Source: Pseudomonadota bacterium (GTDB lineage: Bacteria > Pseudomonadota > Gammaproteobacteria > Burkholderiales > Burkholderiaceae_B). Taken from it: a DNA stretch of 64,000 nucleotides. The notes under the pieces were generated by a model, which was not told where the DNA came from, made no database searches, and saw nothing but the letters and a program-made list of their open reading frames with translations. Location: assembly GCA_023387815.1 (NCBI GenBank), contig JAEWHK010000005.1:10518-74517 (forward strand). The letters run 5' to 3'. Made by a program: the position numbers and the translations under genes. Each line of letters opens with the position of its first letter. The first letter of the stretch is position 1. Of this stretch, positions 8,952 through 18,190 are shown in pieces.

Positions 8952-9557
8952 CTACTTGACCAATGCCACTTTCATCAAATCTGCCACTGTCGTGACTTCG
9001 AGTTTTTCCATGATGTTGGCGCGATGGGCTTCCACGGTTTTGATGCTGATGTTCAGGTCATCGGCAATCTGTTTATTGAGCCGGCCAGCCACAATGCGCT
9101 CGAGCACCTGCTGTTCACGGGCCGTCAGGCGTCCGATCAGCTCTTCGTGATTCTTGCGAGCCTGCTGCTCAGAGGCATTGCTGACGGCCTGCTCAAGCAT
9201 GCGTGCAATGATTTCGCGAAGATCCGCCTCATTGAACGGTTTTTCCAGAAAATCCACGGCACCTTTCTTCATGGTTGAAACCGCCATGGGAACGTCGCCA
9301 TGACCAGTAATAAATACGACCGGAATCGTGGCCTTGCGAGCCACCAGCGTTTCCTGCAATTCCAGACCGGACATGCCGGGCATACGGACATCGGCAATAA
9401 GCACGCTGATCGTATTCGGATTGTAGTTCTCGAGGAATTTCTCGGCGCTGTCAAAGGCAACGACCTGATAGCCATTGGCCTCAAGAAGCCAGCGCAGCGA
9501 ATCCCGCACGGCTTCGTCGTCGTCTACGATATACACAATGCTGCTTGAGTTGTTCAT
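8952..9557 (-). CDS. FixJ/StyR-like LuxR-type response regulator
   Basis: A 201-residue two-domain transcription regulator. The receiver domain has the acidic pocket DDD at residues 12-14, the phospho-acceptor Asp56 in SVLIADVRMPG, and Lys106 in FLEKP. The C-terminal LuxR-type helix-turn-helix runs from about residue 138 (LTAREQQVLERIVAG, then NKQIADDLNISIKTVEAHR). The ATG at 9557 lies in an ATGA overlap with the upstream kinase stop and gives the standard N terminus MNNSSSIVYIVDDD; a longer in-frame start would run into the kinase gene. Its cognate kinase is certainly the overlapping upstream gene. The target genes are unknown; the palindrome at 11418-11434 is a candidate site. Confidence 0.9.
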   Translation of the reverse strand: MNNSSSIVYIVDDDEAVRDSLRWLLEANGYQVVAFDSAEKFLENYNPNTISVLIADVRMPGMSGLELQETLVARKATIPVVFITGHGDVPMAVSTMKKGAVDFLEKPFNEADLREIIARMLEQAVSNASEQQARKNHEELIGRLTAREQQVLERIVAGRLNKQIADDLNISIKTVEAHRANIMEKLEVTTVADLMKVALVK

Positions 9558-11314
9558 ACGGTTAATTCCTCTTTGATAGGTGTTGCATTGGGCTCTTGTG
9601 GAGCGCATGGCAGAGTGAAATGAAAGAGGGTGCCTCCTTCAGGGTTCGCCTGTGCCCATAATCTGCCGTGGTGCGATTCGATGATGGTACGGCATATGTT
9701 TAATCCCATTCCCAGACCTTCCGATTTGGTACTGAAGAAGGGTTCGAAGAGACGCTCGGGTTCCTTGATGCCGTGACCACGATCCGTCACAATAAATTCG
9801 ACCAGCTGATTCTGCTGTTTGATCTCAACAGTCAGCAGATCGTGTTCCGATTCGTTCATTGCCTCAAGTCCGTTCTTGACCAGATTAAGCAGAACCTGCT
9901 CGATCAGGATCGGATCAGCCAGAACCTGAGGAATACCTTCAGGAATCATGGCCTCGATACGAATCTGCCGCTTGCGTGCATCAATCTCTGCAAAGTCCAG
10001 GGCGTGTTCAACGATCTGTTCTACCGGAACTCGTTGACGACGCGGTTCACTGCGCTTGACGAATTCACGGATCCGGCTGACGATTTTACCTGCACGTTCC
10101 GCCTGGTTTGCTGCTTTTTCCAGCGCGGACAGAAGTGATTCATTCGTGGCCCGGCCCGATTTGAGCATGGCGACAGCGGCCATATTGTAATTGGCGATCG
10201 CAGTAAGCGGCTGATTCAGTTCATGCGCCAGAGAGGAGGCCATCTCGCCCATAGTAGTGAGCCGACTGGTCAGCTGGATTTTTTCCTGCTGATTGCGCGA
10301 TTCCTCTTCGTGCTTGCGTCTCTCGGTAATGTCGCGAGCCACCTGCAGACGAACGCGACGTCCGTCGGTCCAGACCAGCATGCGATGCTGAACCTCGAAC
10401 CAGCTATTGACACTGGGTGCGTACTGTTCGATGGAGTCTTCAGTAAAGCGTCCGCGCCGTCCGGCCAGCAGCTCTGCATGGCCCTGTGGCTGAGAACCAA
10501 AAAGACGGCGGTATGTGCGGTTCGCAAACAGCAGTTCACGTCCGCTGACTGTATCGGCTACTACTGAAATGGCGTCGTCCAGTCCTTCCAGCACTGTCAT
10601 GAAACGCTCATGGGCAGCGGCCAGCGCTTCCCGTACCCGTTTGGGTTCGGTAATGTCGGTCATGGACGTCATCCAGCCGATCTGTTCGCCGTTGGGATCG
10701 CGCAAAGCCGATACATACATGCGGGAGGTAAAACGTGAGCCGTCCCGGCGCTGTGCTTCCACTTCCAGCCCGGTGCTGGGCGTTTTGCCCGACATGAGAA
10801 TGTCCAGGGTGCGCTGGTGTTCGTCGTAGCGTCCGGGCACCCAGTAGGGAAACGGCGTACTTTTGCCCAGCAGGTCGGCTTCATTCCAGCCCATCATTCG
10901 GCAGAACGCCGGATTGACATAAGCAATACGTCCCTGCATATCCAGAACGCGCATGCCGGTAGACATGGAATTTTCCATGGCGCGACGAAAACTCGTTTCT
11001 GCCTGCAGCGCCGCTTCGGCATGTGAGCGAAAACGCGTATAGCGCCATAATGCAAGCAGGCTGATAATGATGATCAGGGAGAGGGCGATGACAAAGAAAA
11101 GCAGTCGCTGCTGCCGGGTTTCTTCGTCCATGGTGATGAACATGATGCTGTCACTGTGCATTTGCTGCAGCCAGAAAAATCCGGCCATAACCAGCAGATA
11201 CAGGACAAGTACAAAAACGGGGGTGATCCAGTACAGGCCGCGTTTTTTGAATTTTGCGCTATCGTAGAAAGACGAGGTAAGCAAAGATTTGCTTGGTAAT
11301 TCGGGCATGCTCAT
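9554..11314 (-). CDS. membrane PAS-domain sensor histidine kinase (FixL/StyS-like)
   Basis: A 586-residue kinase. Two membrane helices lie at about residues 29-48 and 71-91 with only a short loop between them, so sensing is probably intramembrane or cytoplasmic. Two PAS domains follow (about 106-225 and 235-350; the first includes GRIAYVNPAFCRMMGW). The HisKA segment SSLAHELNQPLTAIANYN contains the phospho-acceptor His near residue 364, and the HATPase part has LLNLVKNGLEAM (N box), DRGHGI (G1) and EGLGMGLNI (G2). The ATG at 11314 is chosen; a GTG six bases upstream is possible and neither has a strong ribosome site. It is the first gene of the minus-strand operon. The signal it senses is not evident. 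Confidence 0.9.
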   Translation of the reverse strand: MSMPELPSKSLLTSSFYDSAKFKKRGLYWITPVFVLVLYLLVMAGFFWLQQMHSDSIMFITMDEETRQQRLLFFVIALSLIIIISLLALWRYTRFRSHAEAALQAETSFRRAMENSMSTGMRVLDMQGRIAYVNPAFCRMMGWNEADLLGKSTPFPYWVPGRYDEHQRTLDILMSGKTPSTGLEVEAQRRDGSRFTSRMYVSALRDPNGEQIGWMTSMTDITEPKRVREALAAAHERFMTVLEGLDDAISVVADTVSGRELLFANRTYRRLFGSQPQGHAELLAGRRGRFTEDSIEQYAPSVNSWFEVQHRMLVWTDGRRVRLQVARDITERRKHEEESRNQQEKIQLTSRLTTMGEMASSLAHELNQPLTAIANYNMAAVAMLKSGRATNESLLSALEKAANQAERAGKIVSRIREFVKRSEPRRQRVPVEQIVEHALDFAEIDARKRQIRIEAMIPEGIPQVLADPILIEQVLLNLVKNGLEAMNESEHDLLTVEIKQQNQLVEFIVTDRGHGIKEPERLFEPFFSTKSEGLGMGLNICRTIIESHHGRLWAQANPEGGTLFHFTLPCAPQEPNATPIKEELTV

Positions 11315-11417
11315 GATCACAATTCATAATCCGGACATTTTAAAGGAGTTGAATGTAAATTCACAGCAACTGACCGCGTATTAGTATTAAAAGAGTACTC
11401 AAAGCATGTTGCGCTGC

Positions 11418-11434
11418 AATGTAAATTTTACATT
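11418..11434. promoter_or_regulatory. perfect palindrome AATGTAAA-T-TTTACATT, putative regulator binding site
   Basis: An 8+8 bp perfect inverted repeat with one central base, in the region between the sensor kinase and aceE, 33 bases upstream of the aceE -35 box. A second copy of its left half, AATGTAAATT, occurs at 11352-11361. Such symmetry suits a dimeric helix-turn-helix protein. The regulator is not identified. Confidence 0.45.
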
Positions 11435-11466
11435 ATGAAATTCAATATCATTATATAAAATATTTC

Positions 11467-11495
11467 TTGTCAGAGTGCGACTGCTCTTTTAGAAT
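11467..11495 (+). promoter_or_regulatory. sigma70-type promoter of aceE-aceF-lpdA
   Basis: TTGTCA (11467-11472), a 17-base spacer, and TAGAAT (11490-11495), matching five of six consensus bases in each box. Transcription would begin near 11502, leaving a leader of about 110 bases with a small GCGAC/GTCGC hairpin at 11513-11529. The rest of the 11321-11611 intergenic stretch is AT-rich and holds no gene I can support. Confidence 0.55.
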
Positions 11496-11611
11496 AAGGG
11501 ACTATCAGGAGAGCGACCAAGGGTGTCGCTTGCCCTCGACGCCGAAAATGGTATGGTCACACAATACAATGAGTGCGCTGACCAGCATAGAAAATCGATA
11601 TGGAGAACTCA

Positions 11612-14314
11612 ATGTCTACGAACGATAAAGCTCAGACAGGGAAGTCCACGGATGTGGACAAGGTTGAAACCCAGGAATGGCTCGATTCACTGGAAGCTGT
11701 GCTGGACAGGGAGGGCCCGGAGCGCGCGCACTTTCTGCTTGAAAAACTCACGGATCTGGCACGCCGGTCCGGTTCCAACATTCCTTATTCTCCAAATACC
11801 GCCTATGTGAACACCATACCACCTGGGCTTGAACCGCGTCATCCGGGCAATATGTCCATGGAAGAGCGCATCCGATCTTATGTGCGCTGGAACGCCATGG
11901 CCATGGTGGTCAAGGCCAACAAACACAACCCCGAAGACGGTGGTGATCTTGGCGGTCACATCGCCTCATTCGCCTCACTGGCAACCATGATCGGTTGCGG
12001 TCAGAATCATTTCTGGCATGCAGAAAGTGAAGATCATGGCGGTGACCTGGTGTACTTCCAGGGACACTCCTCTCCCGGTGTTTACGGCCGGGCCTATCTG
12101 GAAGGACGTCTGACCGAAGATCAGCTGGATAACTTCCGTCAGGAAGTGGGTGGCAAAGGTCTGCCATCGTATCCGCACCCCAAACTGATGCCGGAATTCT
12201 GGCAGTTCCCAACCGTTTCCATGGGTCTTGGCCCATTGATGGCCATTTACCAGGCCCGATTCCTGAAGTATCTGCATGCCCGTGGCATTGCCGATACCAG
12301 CAAGCGTAAAGTCTGGGTATTCTGCGGTGACGGCGAGATGGACGAACCCGAATCCCTGGGCGCAATCAGTCTGGCCGCACGCGAAAAACTGGACAATCTG
12401 ATCTTTGTCATCAACTGCAACCTGCAGCGTCTTGACGGCCCTGTGCGCGGTAACGGCAAAATCATTCAGGAACTCGAAGGCGAGTTCCGCGGCAGTGGCT
12501 GGAATGTGATTAAGCTCATCTGGGGCGGATACTGGGATCCGCTGCTTGCCCGTGATAAAGAAGGCATCCTGCGTAAAGTCATGGAAGAAACTGTCGATGG
12601 CGAATACCAGGCCTTCAAAGCAAACGACGGTGCGTATGTTCGCGAACATTTCTTCGGCAAGGATCCGCGCCTGCTCGAAATGGTCAGCCGCATGAGCGAC
12701 GAGGAAATCTGGCGCCTGAATCGTGGGGGTCACGATCCCTACAAAGTGTACGCCGCGTTCGACGCTGCGCAGAACACTGTCGGCCAGCCGACCGTCATTC
12801 TGGCAAAAACCATCAAGGGCTATGGACTGGGTGCAATCGCTCAGGGTCAGAATCCCGCGCACCAGCAAAAGAAACTGGATATCAATTCCCTCAAGGATTT
12901 CCGCAACCGCTTCAATATTCCAGTCACGGATGAACAGCTGGAGAATCTGCCGTACTACAAACCGTCGGAAGATTCGGCAGAAATGAAGTACCTGCGTCAG
13001 CAACGTGAAAAACTGGGCGGTTACTATCCACGTCGTCGTCCTCAGGCCGACGAGAAACTCAAAGTGCCGGCGCTTGACGTATTCAAGGCGGTTCTTGATC
13101 CAACCAGCGAAGGCCGTGAAATTTCCACCACGCAGGCCTTTGTCCGCTTCCTGAATCAGTTGTTGCGTGACAAACAGCTGGGTGAACGCGTCGTGCCTAT
13201 TCTGGCTGATGAATCACGTACTTTTGGTATGGAAGGTCTGTTCCGTCAGATTGGTATTTATGCACCGGAAGGACAAAAATACACGCCTGTCGATAAAAAC
13301 CAGGTGATGTACTACAAGGAATCTGCAAACGGACAGCTCTTGCAGGAAGGGATCAACGAAGCGGGTGCCTTTGCGTCCTGGATTGCCGCGGCAACGTCCT
13401 ATTCGACCAACAACCGCATCATGATTCCGTTCTTCATCTATTATTCGATGTTCGGATTCCAGCGCGTGGGTGATCTTGCCTGGGCCGCCGGCGATATGCA
13501 GGCGCGCGGCTTCCTGCTTGGTGGTACGGCTGGTCGTACAACCCTGAATGGTGAAGGTCTGCAGCACGAAGACGGCCACAGTCACATTCTTTCTTCTACC
13601 ATCCCTAACTGCGTCAGCTACGATCCAACCTTTGCTCACGAAGTGGCAGTGATCATGCAGCACGGCCTCAAACGCATGGTGGAAAATCAGGAGAACGTGT
13701 ACTACTACCTGACTCTCATGAACGAAAACTATCCGCAGCCTGGTCTGAAAGAGGGCGATGCGGAAGGCATTATTAAAGGCATGTACAAACTGCAGTCGAC
13801 CACAGGCGGCAAACATCACGTGCAGTTGATGGGCTCCGGCACCATCCTGCGTGAAGTCATGAAAGCGCAGGAACTGTTGCAACAGGACTGGAATATTTCT
13901 TCTGATGTCTGGAGTGTCACCAGCTTTACCGAATTGCGCCGTGAAGGTCTTGATGTTGACCGTCACAATCTGCTGAATCCGGATGCCAAACCGCAAGTTC
14001 CGTACATTACGCAACAGCTGGAAAGCACAGACGGTCCGATTATTGCTTCGACCGACTACATGAAACTGTTTGCTGACCAGGTGCGTGACTTTATGCCAAA
14101 AGGCCGTACTTACCGTGTACTGGGTACCGACGGCTTCGGACGTTCAGATTTCCGCTACAAACTGCGTGAGCACTTTGAAGTGGATCGCCATTTCGTTGTG
14201 CTGGCTGCTTTGAAGGCTTTGGCCGACGATGGCGCCATCGAGAAGTCAAAAGTGAGCGAAGCCATTCAGAAATATGGCATTGATATCAACAAAGCCAATC
14301 CTCACCACGCATAA
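11612..14314 (+). CDS. aceE: pyruvate dehydrogenase E1 component, homodimeric type
   Basis: A 900-residue thiamine-diphosphate enzyme that decarboxylates pyruvate and reductively acetylates the lipoyl groups of AceF. The TPP/Mg-binding pattern begins GDGEMDEPESLGAIS near residue 240 and ends with NCN; the PDH-specific EGLQHEDGHSHI and GRSDFRYKLREHF regions are present. Length and layout match the single-chain E1 of proteobacteria rather than the alpha/beta form. The ATG at 11612 is chosen because GGAGA lies five bases upstream; the ATG at 11600 would place that Shine-Dalgarno inside the gene. It opens the aceE-aceF-lpdA operon. Confidence 0.96.
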   Translation: MSTNDKAQTGKSTDVDKVETQEWLDSLEAVLDREGPERAHFLLEKLTDLARRSGSNIPYSPNTAYVNTIPPGLEPRHPGNMSMEERIRSYVRWNAMAMVVKANKHNPEDGGDLGGHIASFASLATMIGCGQNHFWHAESEDHGGDLVYFQGHSSPGVYGRAYLEGRLTEDQLDNFRQEVGGKGLPSYPHPKLMPEFWQFPTVSMGLGPLMAIYQARFLKYLHARGIADTSKRKVWVFCGDGEMDEPESLGAISLAAREKLDNLIFVINCNLQRLDGPVRGNGKIIQELEGEFRGSGWNVIKLIWGGYWDPLLARDKEGILRKVMEETVDGEYQAFKANDGAYVREHFFGKDPRLLEMVSRMSDEEIWRLNRGGHDPYKVYAAFDAAQNTVGQPTVILAKTIKGYGLGAIAQGQNPAHQQKKLDINSLKDFRNRFNIPVTDEQLENLPYYKPSEDSAEMKYLRQQREKLGGYYPRRRPQADEKLKVPALDVFKAVLDPTSEGREISTTQAFVRFLNQLLRDKQLGERVVPILADESRTFGMEGLFRQIGIYAPEGQKYTPVDKNQVMYYKESANGQLLQEGINEAGAFASWIAAATSYSTNNRIMIPFFIYYSMFGFQRVGDLAWAAGDMQARGFLLGGTAGRTTLNGEGLQHEDGHSHILSSTIPNCVSYDPTFAHEVAVIMQHGLKRMVENQENVYYYLTLMNENYPQPGLKEGDAEGIIKGMYKLQSTTGGKHHVQLMGSGTILREVMKAQELLQQDWNISSDVWSVTSFTELRREGLDVDRHNLLNPDAKPQVPYITQQLESTDGPIIASTDYMKLFADQVRDFMPKGRTYRVLGTDGFGRSDFRYKLREHFEVDRHFVVLAALKALADDGAIEKSKVSEAIQKYGIDINKANPHHA

Positions 14315-14325
14315 GGCAGATCATC

Positions 14326-16122
14326 ATGAGCAATGTAATCGAAATCAAGGTTCCGGACATTGGCGATTTCAGTGAAGTCGAAGTCATTGAAGTGCTGGTC
14401 TCACCGGGCGATAGCATTACCGAAGAGCAAAGCCTGATCACGGTTGAATCCGACAAGGCTTCCATGGAAATCCCTTCGTCGGCCGCTGGGGTGGTCAAGG
14501 ATATTGCCGTCAAAGTTGGCGATAAGGTTGCAGAAGGCAAGGTCATTCTGACGCTGGAAGCAGAAGGTGGAAAAGAGGGTAGCAGTGATGCTGCATCTGC
14601 CGGCTCCGAAGGCGGCAACAAAAAAGCCGATGCGGGTGATGACGCAGATGAACCTCAGGAACGCACGCCGGGCGCAGATGATCCGGCACAGCCCGCCGGC
14701 AAGGATGAGTCTGCCGAAACAGAAGGCAGTGCAGATCAATCTGCTGGCGGCAATGGCGGTGGTACTATAGAAGTGACCATCCCCGACATTGGCGATTTCA
14801 GCGAAGTGGAAGTTATTGAATTGCTGGTTTCACCTGGTGATAAGGTAACGCAGGAACAAAGCCTGATCACAGTGGAATCAGACAAGGCCTCCATGGAAAT
14901 TCCATCGTCAGACGACGGAGAGGTCGAAGCGGTGCTTGTGAAAGTCGGCGACAAGGTCAGTAAAGGTACGGCCATTGTCAAGCTGAAATCTGCGGGTAAA
15001 GGCAAGGAAGAACCTGCCAAGGCACCGGCAGCACAGAAATCCTCACCAGAACAGAAGTCGGCTTCGGGCGATTCTGCTGACGACAAGGCAGAGGGGGCAC
15101 CCGCCGCTCAGGCCAAAGCACCTGCCCAGTCTTCATCGGGCAGCAGCCAGACACGTGTGTCACCCACGGCGGCTTTTGGATCTGCCGTTTCCAGCCGCAG
15201 CCTGCCGCACGCGTCCCCATCGGTTCGCAAATTTGCCCGCGAACTCGGAGTGGATCTGACTCAGATTACCGGTACAGGTGAGAAGCAGCGCATTACACAG
15301 GAAGACGTGCGCAAGTTCGTCAAGGCAGCTCTGTCCGTTGCGACCAGTACCTCTTCTACTAACACGGCCACTCAGGTGGGTGGCGGTGGACTGAGCGTTC
15401 TCGACTGGCCGAATATCGACTTCACGAAATTTGGTCCGGTAGAAAGCAAACCACTGTCCCGCATCAAGAAAATTTCGGGCGCCAATCTGCATCGCAACTG
15501 GGTCATGATTCCTCATGTCACCAATAACGAAGTGGCCGACATCACTGATCTGGAAGCCTTCCGCGTATCCATGAACAAGGAATACGAAAAGGCCGGGGTC
15601 AAGTTCACGATGCTGGCATTCCTGATCAAGGCGGTGGTATCCGCCTTGCAGAAGTTTCCTGAGTTCAATGCCTCACTCAGCGGCGACAACCTGGTACTCA
15701 AACAGTACTATCACATCGGTTTTGCGGCCGATACACCGAACGGCCTTGTTGTGCCAGTGATCCGCGATGCCGATAAAAAACCGGTCAGCCAGATCGCCAA
15801 GGAAATGACGGAACTGGCAAAACTGGCGCGTGATGGCAAACTGTCTCCCTCACAAATGCAGGGTGGCTGCTTCTCCATCAGTTCGCTGGGCGGTATTGGT
15901 GGTACGGATTTCACACCGATCATCAATGCACCGGAAGTGGCCATCCTGGGTGTCTCCCGTTCTTCCATGCAGCCCGTATGGAATGGCAAGGAGTTCGCAC
16001 CACGATTGATGCTGCCTCTGTCGCTGTCCTATGACCATCGTGTGATTGACGGTGCTGCTGCAGCCCGCTTCAATGCCTACCTGGCCGCAGTGCTGGCGGA
16101 TTTCCGCCGCGTTCTGATCTGA
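14326..16122 (+). CDS. aceF: dihydrolipoamide acetyltransferase (E2 of pyruvate dehydrogenase), two lipoyl domains
   Basis: A 598-residue E2 core subunit that transfers acetyl groups to CoA. Two near-identical lipoyl domains are seen: residues 3-79 with the lipoyl-lysine Lys44 in ESDKASM, and about 146-226 with Lys187 in the same motif. Acidic/Ala-rich linkers follow each. A peripheral subunit-binding domain lies at about 295-337 (SPSVRKFARELGVDL), and the catalytic domain at about 365-598 ends with SYDHRVIDGAAAARF, His571 being catalytic. It begins 11 bases after aceE and is followed after 12 bases by lpdA. Confidence 0.96.
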   Translation: MSNVIEIKVPDIGDFSEVEVIEVLVSPGDSITEEQSLITVESDKASMEIPSSAAGVVKDIAVKVGDKVAEGKVILTLEAEGGKEGSSDAASAGSEGGNKKADAGDDADEPQERTPGADDPAQPAGKDESAETEGSADQSAGGNGGGTIEVTIPDIGDFSEVEVIELLVSPGDKVTQEQSLITVESDKASMEIPSSDDGEVEAVLVKVGDKVSKGTAIVKLKSAGKGKEEPAKAPAAQKSSPEQKSASGDSADDKAEGAPAAQAKAPAQSSSGSSQTRVSPTAAFGSAVSSRSLPHASPSVRKFARELGVDLTQITGTGEKQRITQEDVRKFVKAALSVATSTSSTNTATQVGGGGLSVLDWPNIDFTKFGPVESKPLSRIKKISGANLHRNWVMIPHVTNNEVADITDLEAFRVSMNKEYEKAGVKFTMLAFLIKAVVSALQKFPEFNASLSGDNLVLKQYYHIGFAADTPNGLVVPVIRDADKKPVSQIAKEMTELAKLARDGKLSPSQMQGGCFSISSLGGIGGTDFTPIINAPEVAILGVSRSSMQPVWNGKEFAPRLMLPLSLSYDHRVIDGAAAARFNAYLAAVLADFRRVLI

Positions 16123-16134
16123 CGGGAGAAACAC

Positions 16135-18051
16135 ATGAGTCAAACTGAAATCAAGATTCCCGATATTGGCGACTTCGATTCCGTCGAGGTGATCGAAGTG
16201 CTGGTCGCGGAAGGCGATACCGTCAAGGAAGAACAGAGTCTGATCACCGTGGAGTCTGACAAGGCTTCCATGGAGATTCCTTCTTCTGCGGCAGGCAAGG
16301 TTGTTTCCATTGCCGTCAAAGTGGGTGACAAAGTGTCCGAAGGTTCAGTCATTCTGACCCTGGAGGCTGCCGCTGAGGCGGCATCCGAAGACAAATCGTC
16401 GTCTGCTGCTGATGGCAAAAAAGCGTCAGCAGCGGAAAACACCAAGGCAGAAGAGAGCGACGCGTCAGCGAAAAAAGCTGACAAAGCGCCTGCCGCGAAT
16501 CAGGGACAGGAGAAATCGGCCAGCGACAAAGCCGATGATGCGTCGGCCAGGAACAAAGGCGATTCCGAATCCAAAGCGCGCTCCCGCGATCCCCATGAAG
16601 GCGGCGAGGCCAAATATTCACCACCGGCTTCTGCACCCGCAGACGGATGTGATGTGCTGGTGCTGGGTGCCGGCCCTGGCGGTTACTCCGCGGCTTTCCG
16701 AGCGGCTGATCTCGGACTGAGCGTAGTGCTTGTAGAGCGCTACGCAACATTGGGTGGTGTTTGCCTGAATGTCGGATGTATTCCTTCGAAAGCACTGCTG
16801 CATAACGTCGCAGTGCTGGAAGAAGCCAAACATCTGTCTGCCAACGGCATCACCTTTGCGGAACCCACCATCGATCTGGACAAGCTTCGCGCGGCAAAAG
16901 ACAAAGTGGTGTCCACCCTGACCGGGGGGCTGACTGGCATGGCCAAGGCCCGCAAGGTAAAAGTGATTCAGGGCGTGGGAACCTTTGCCGATGAGCATCA
17001 CCTGACGGTGAAAAAGGATGATGGATCGACAGAAACCGTCCCGTTCAAGCACGCTATCATTGCCGCAGGCAGTCAATCCGTCAAACTGCCATTCCTGCCG
17101 CAGGATGAACGGATTGTTGACTCAACCGGAGCATTGCAGCTCAAGAGTATTCCGAAGAAAATGCTGATCATTGGTGGTGGCATTATCGGTCTGGAAATGG
17201 GTACGGTGTATTCGGCTCTGGGGGCACGCCTGGACGTAGTGGAAATGCTCGATGGTCTCATGCAGGGCGCAGACCGTGACCTGGTTAAGGTCTGGCAGAA
17301 AAAGAATGAAGGCCGTTTCGATAACATCATGATCAAGACCAAAACCGTGTCAGCCGAAGCCAAGCCTGACGGCATCTGGGTCAAATTCGAAGGCGACGCG
17401 GCACCGGCCGAACCGCAGCGATATGACCTGGTTCTGCAGGCAGTGGGTCGCTCGCCCAACGGCGCGAAAATCGGTGCCGACAAGGCTGGCGTCAATGTCA
17501 CGGATCGCGGCTTCATCGAAGTGGATGAACAAATGCGCACCAACGTTGCTCACATCTTTGCAATCGGTGATATTGTTGGCCAGCCCATGCTGGCTCACAA
17601 GGCGGTCCATGAAGCCCATGTAGCGGCAGAAGCCATTGCCGGTCAGAAAAGCTATTTTGATGTTCGTGTCATTCCATCGGTCGCCTACACCGATCCGGAA
17701 GTGGCCTGGGCAGGTCTGACCGAAGAAGAGGCGAAAAAGCAGGGCATCAAATACGAAAAAGGCGTATTCCCCTGGGCAGCATCCGGCCGCGCCATTGCCA
17801 ACGGTCGTTCCGAAGGATTTACCAAGCTGCTGTTCGATGCCGAGACGCATCGAATTATCGGCGGAAGTATTGTGGGCACCCATGCCGGCGATCTGATCTC
17901 AGAAGTGGCTCTTGCCGTTGAGATGGGCGCTGATACGGTAGATATCGGCAAGACGATTCATCCGCATCCGACGCTTGGAGAGTCTGTTGGTATGGCAGCC
18001 GAAGTGGCGCACGGTACATGTACGGATCTGCCGCCGGTCAAACGTAAATAA
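16135..18051 (+). CDS. lpdA: dihydrolipoamide dehydrogenase (E3) with N-terminal lipoyl domain
   Basis: A 638-residue FAD flavoprotein that reoxidises the dihydrolipoyl groups of AceF with NAD+. Unlike the usual E3 of about 470 residues, it starts with a lipoyl domain (residues 2-78, lipoyl-lysine Lys43 in ESDKASM), then a charged Ala/Ser/Asp/Lys linker to about residue 165, then the E3 body: FAD-binding VLGAGPGGYSAA, redox cysteines Cys210 and Cys215 in GGVCLNVGCIPSK, NAD-binding GGGIIGLEMG, and the His-Glu catalytic motif HPHPTLGES. This fusion is known in betaproteobacterial PDH clusters. It is the last gene of the operon, followed by a terminator. Confidence 0.95.
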   Translation: MSQTEIKIPDIGDFDSVEVIEVLVAEGDTVKEEQSLITVESDKASMEIPSSAAGKVVSIAVKVGDKVSEGSVILTLEAAAEAASEDKSSSAADGKKASAAENTKAEESDASAKKADKAPAANQGQEKSASDKADDASARNKGDSESKARSRDPHEGGEAKYSPPASAPADGCDVLVLGAGPGGYSAAFRAADLGLSVVLVERYATLGGVCLNVGCIPSKALLHNVAVLEEAKHLSANGITFAEPTIDLDKLRAAKDKVVSTLTGGLTGMAKARKVKVIQGVGTFADEHHLTVKKDDGSTETVPFKHAIIAAGSQSVKLPFLPQDERIVDSTGALQLKSIPKKMLIIGGGIIGLEMGTVYSALGARLDVVEMLDGLMQGADRDLVKVWQKKNEGRFDNIMIKTKTVSAEAKPDGIWVKFEGDAAPAEPQRYDLVLQAVGRSPNGAKIGADKAGVNVTDRGFIEVDEQMRTNVAHIFAIGDIVGQPMLAHKAVHEAHVAAEAIAGQKSYFDVRVIPSVAYTDPEVAWAGLTEEEAKKQGIKYEKGVFPWAASGRAIANGRSEGFTKLLFDAETHRIIGGSIVGTHAGDLISEVALAVEMGADTVDIGKTIHPHPTLGESVGMAAEVAHGTCTDLPPVKRK

Positions 18052-18068
18052 ATCCGGCAGTCTAACTG

Positions 18069-18150
18069 GGGCAGCAATGATCCTGTTGCTGCCCTTGTCT
18101 GAACACCCTTATTTTCGGTGAATGCCGAAATACAGGGTGTTTTTCATTTT
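18069..18150 (+). terminator. double-hairpin terminator after lpdA
   Basis: A first hairpin pairs GGGCAGCAA (18069-18077) with TTGCTGCCC (18086-18094). A second pairs AACACCCT (18102-18109) with AGGGTGTT (18134-18141), with an inner TTTCGG/CCGAAA stem, and is followed by TTT and an AT-rich tract. The second is a classic intrinsic terminator for the PDH operon. Confidence 0.75.
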
Positions 18151-18190
18151 GATGTCTTAAAATTCTGCTTTCAGGAATTTCAAATTCATC

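Noticed and set aside
11975..13003. Open frame of 342 codons antisense to aceE
   Set aside because: It lies wholly inside a clearly coding gene on the other strand, has no ribosome site, and its composition is that of a codon-bias shadow.
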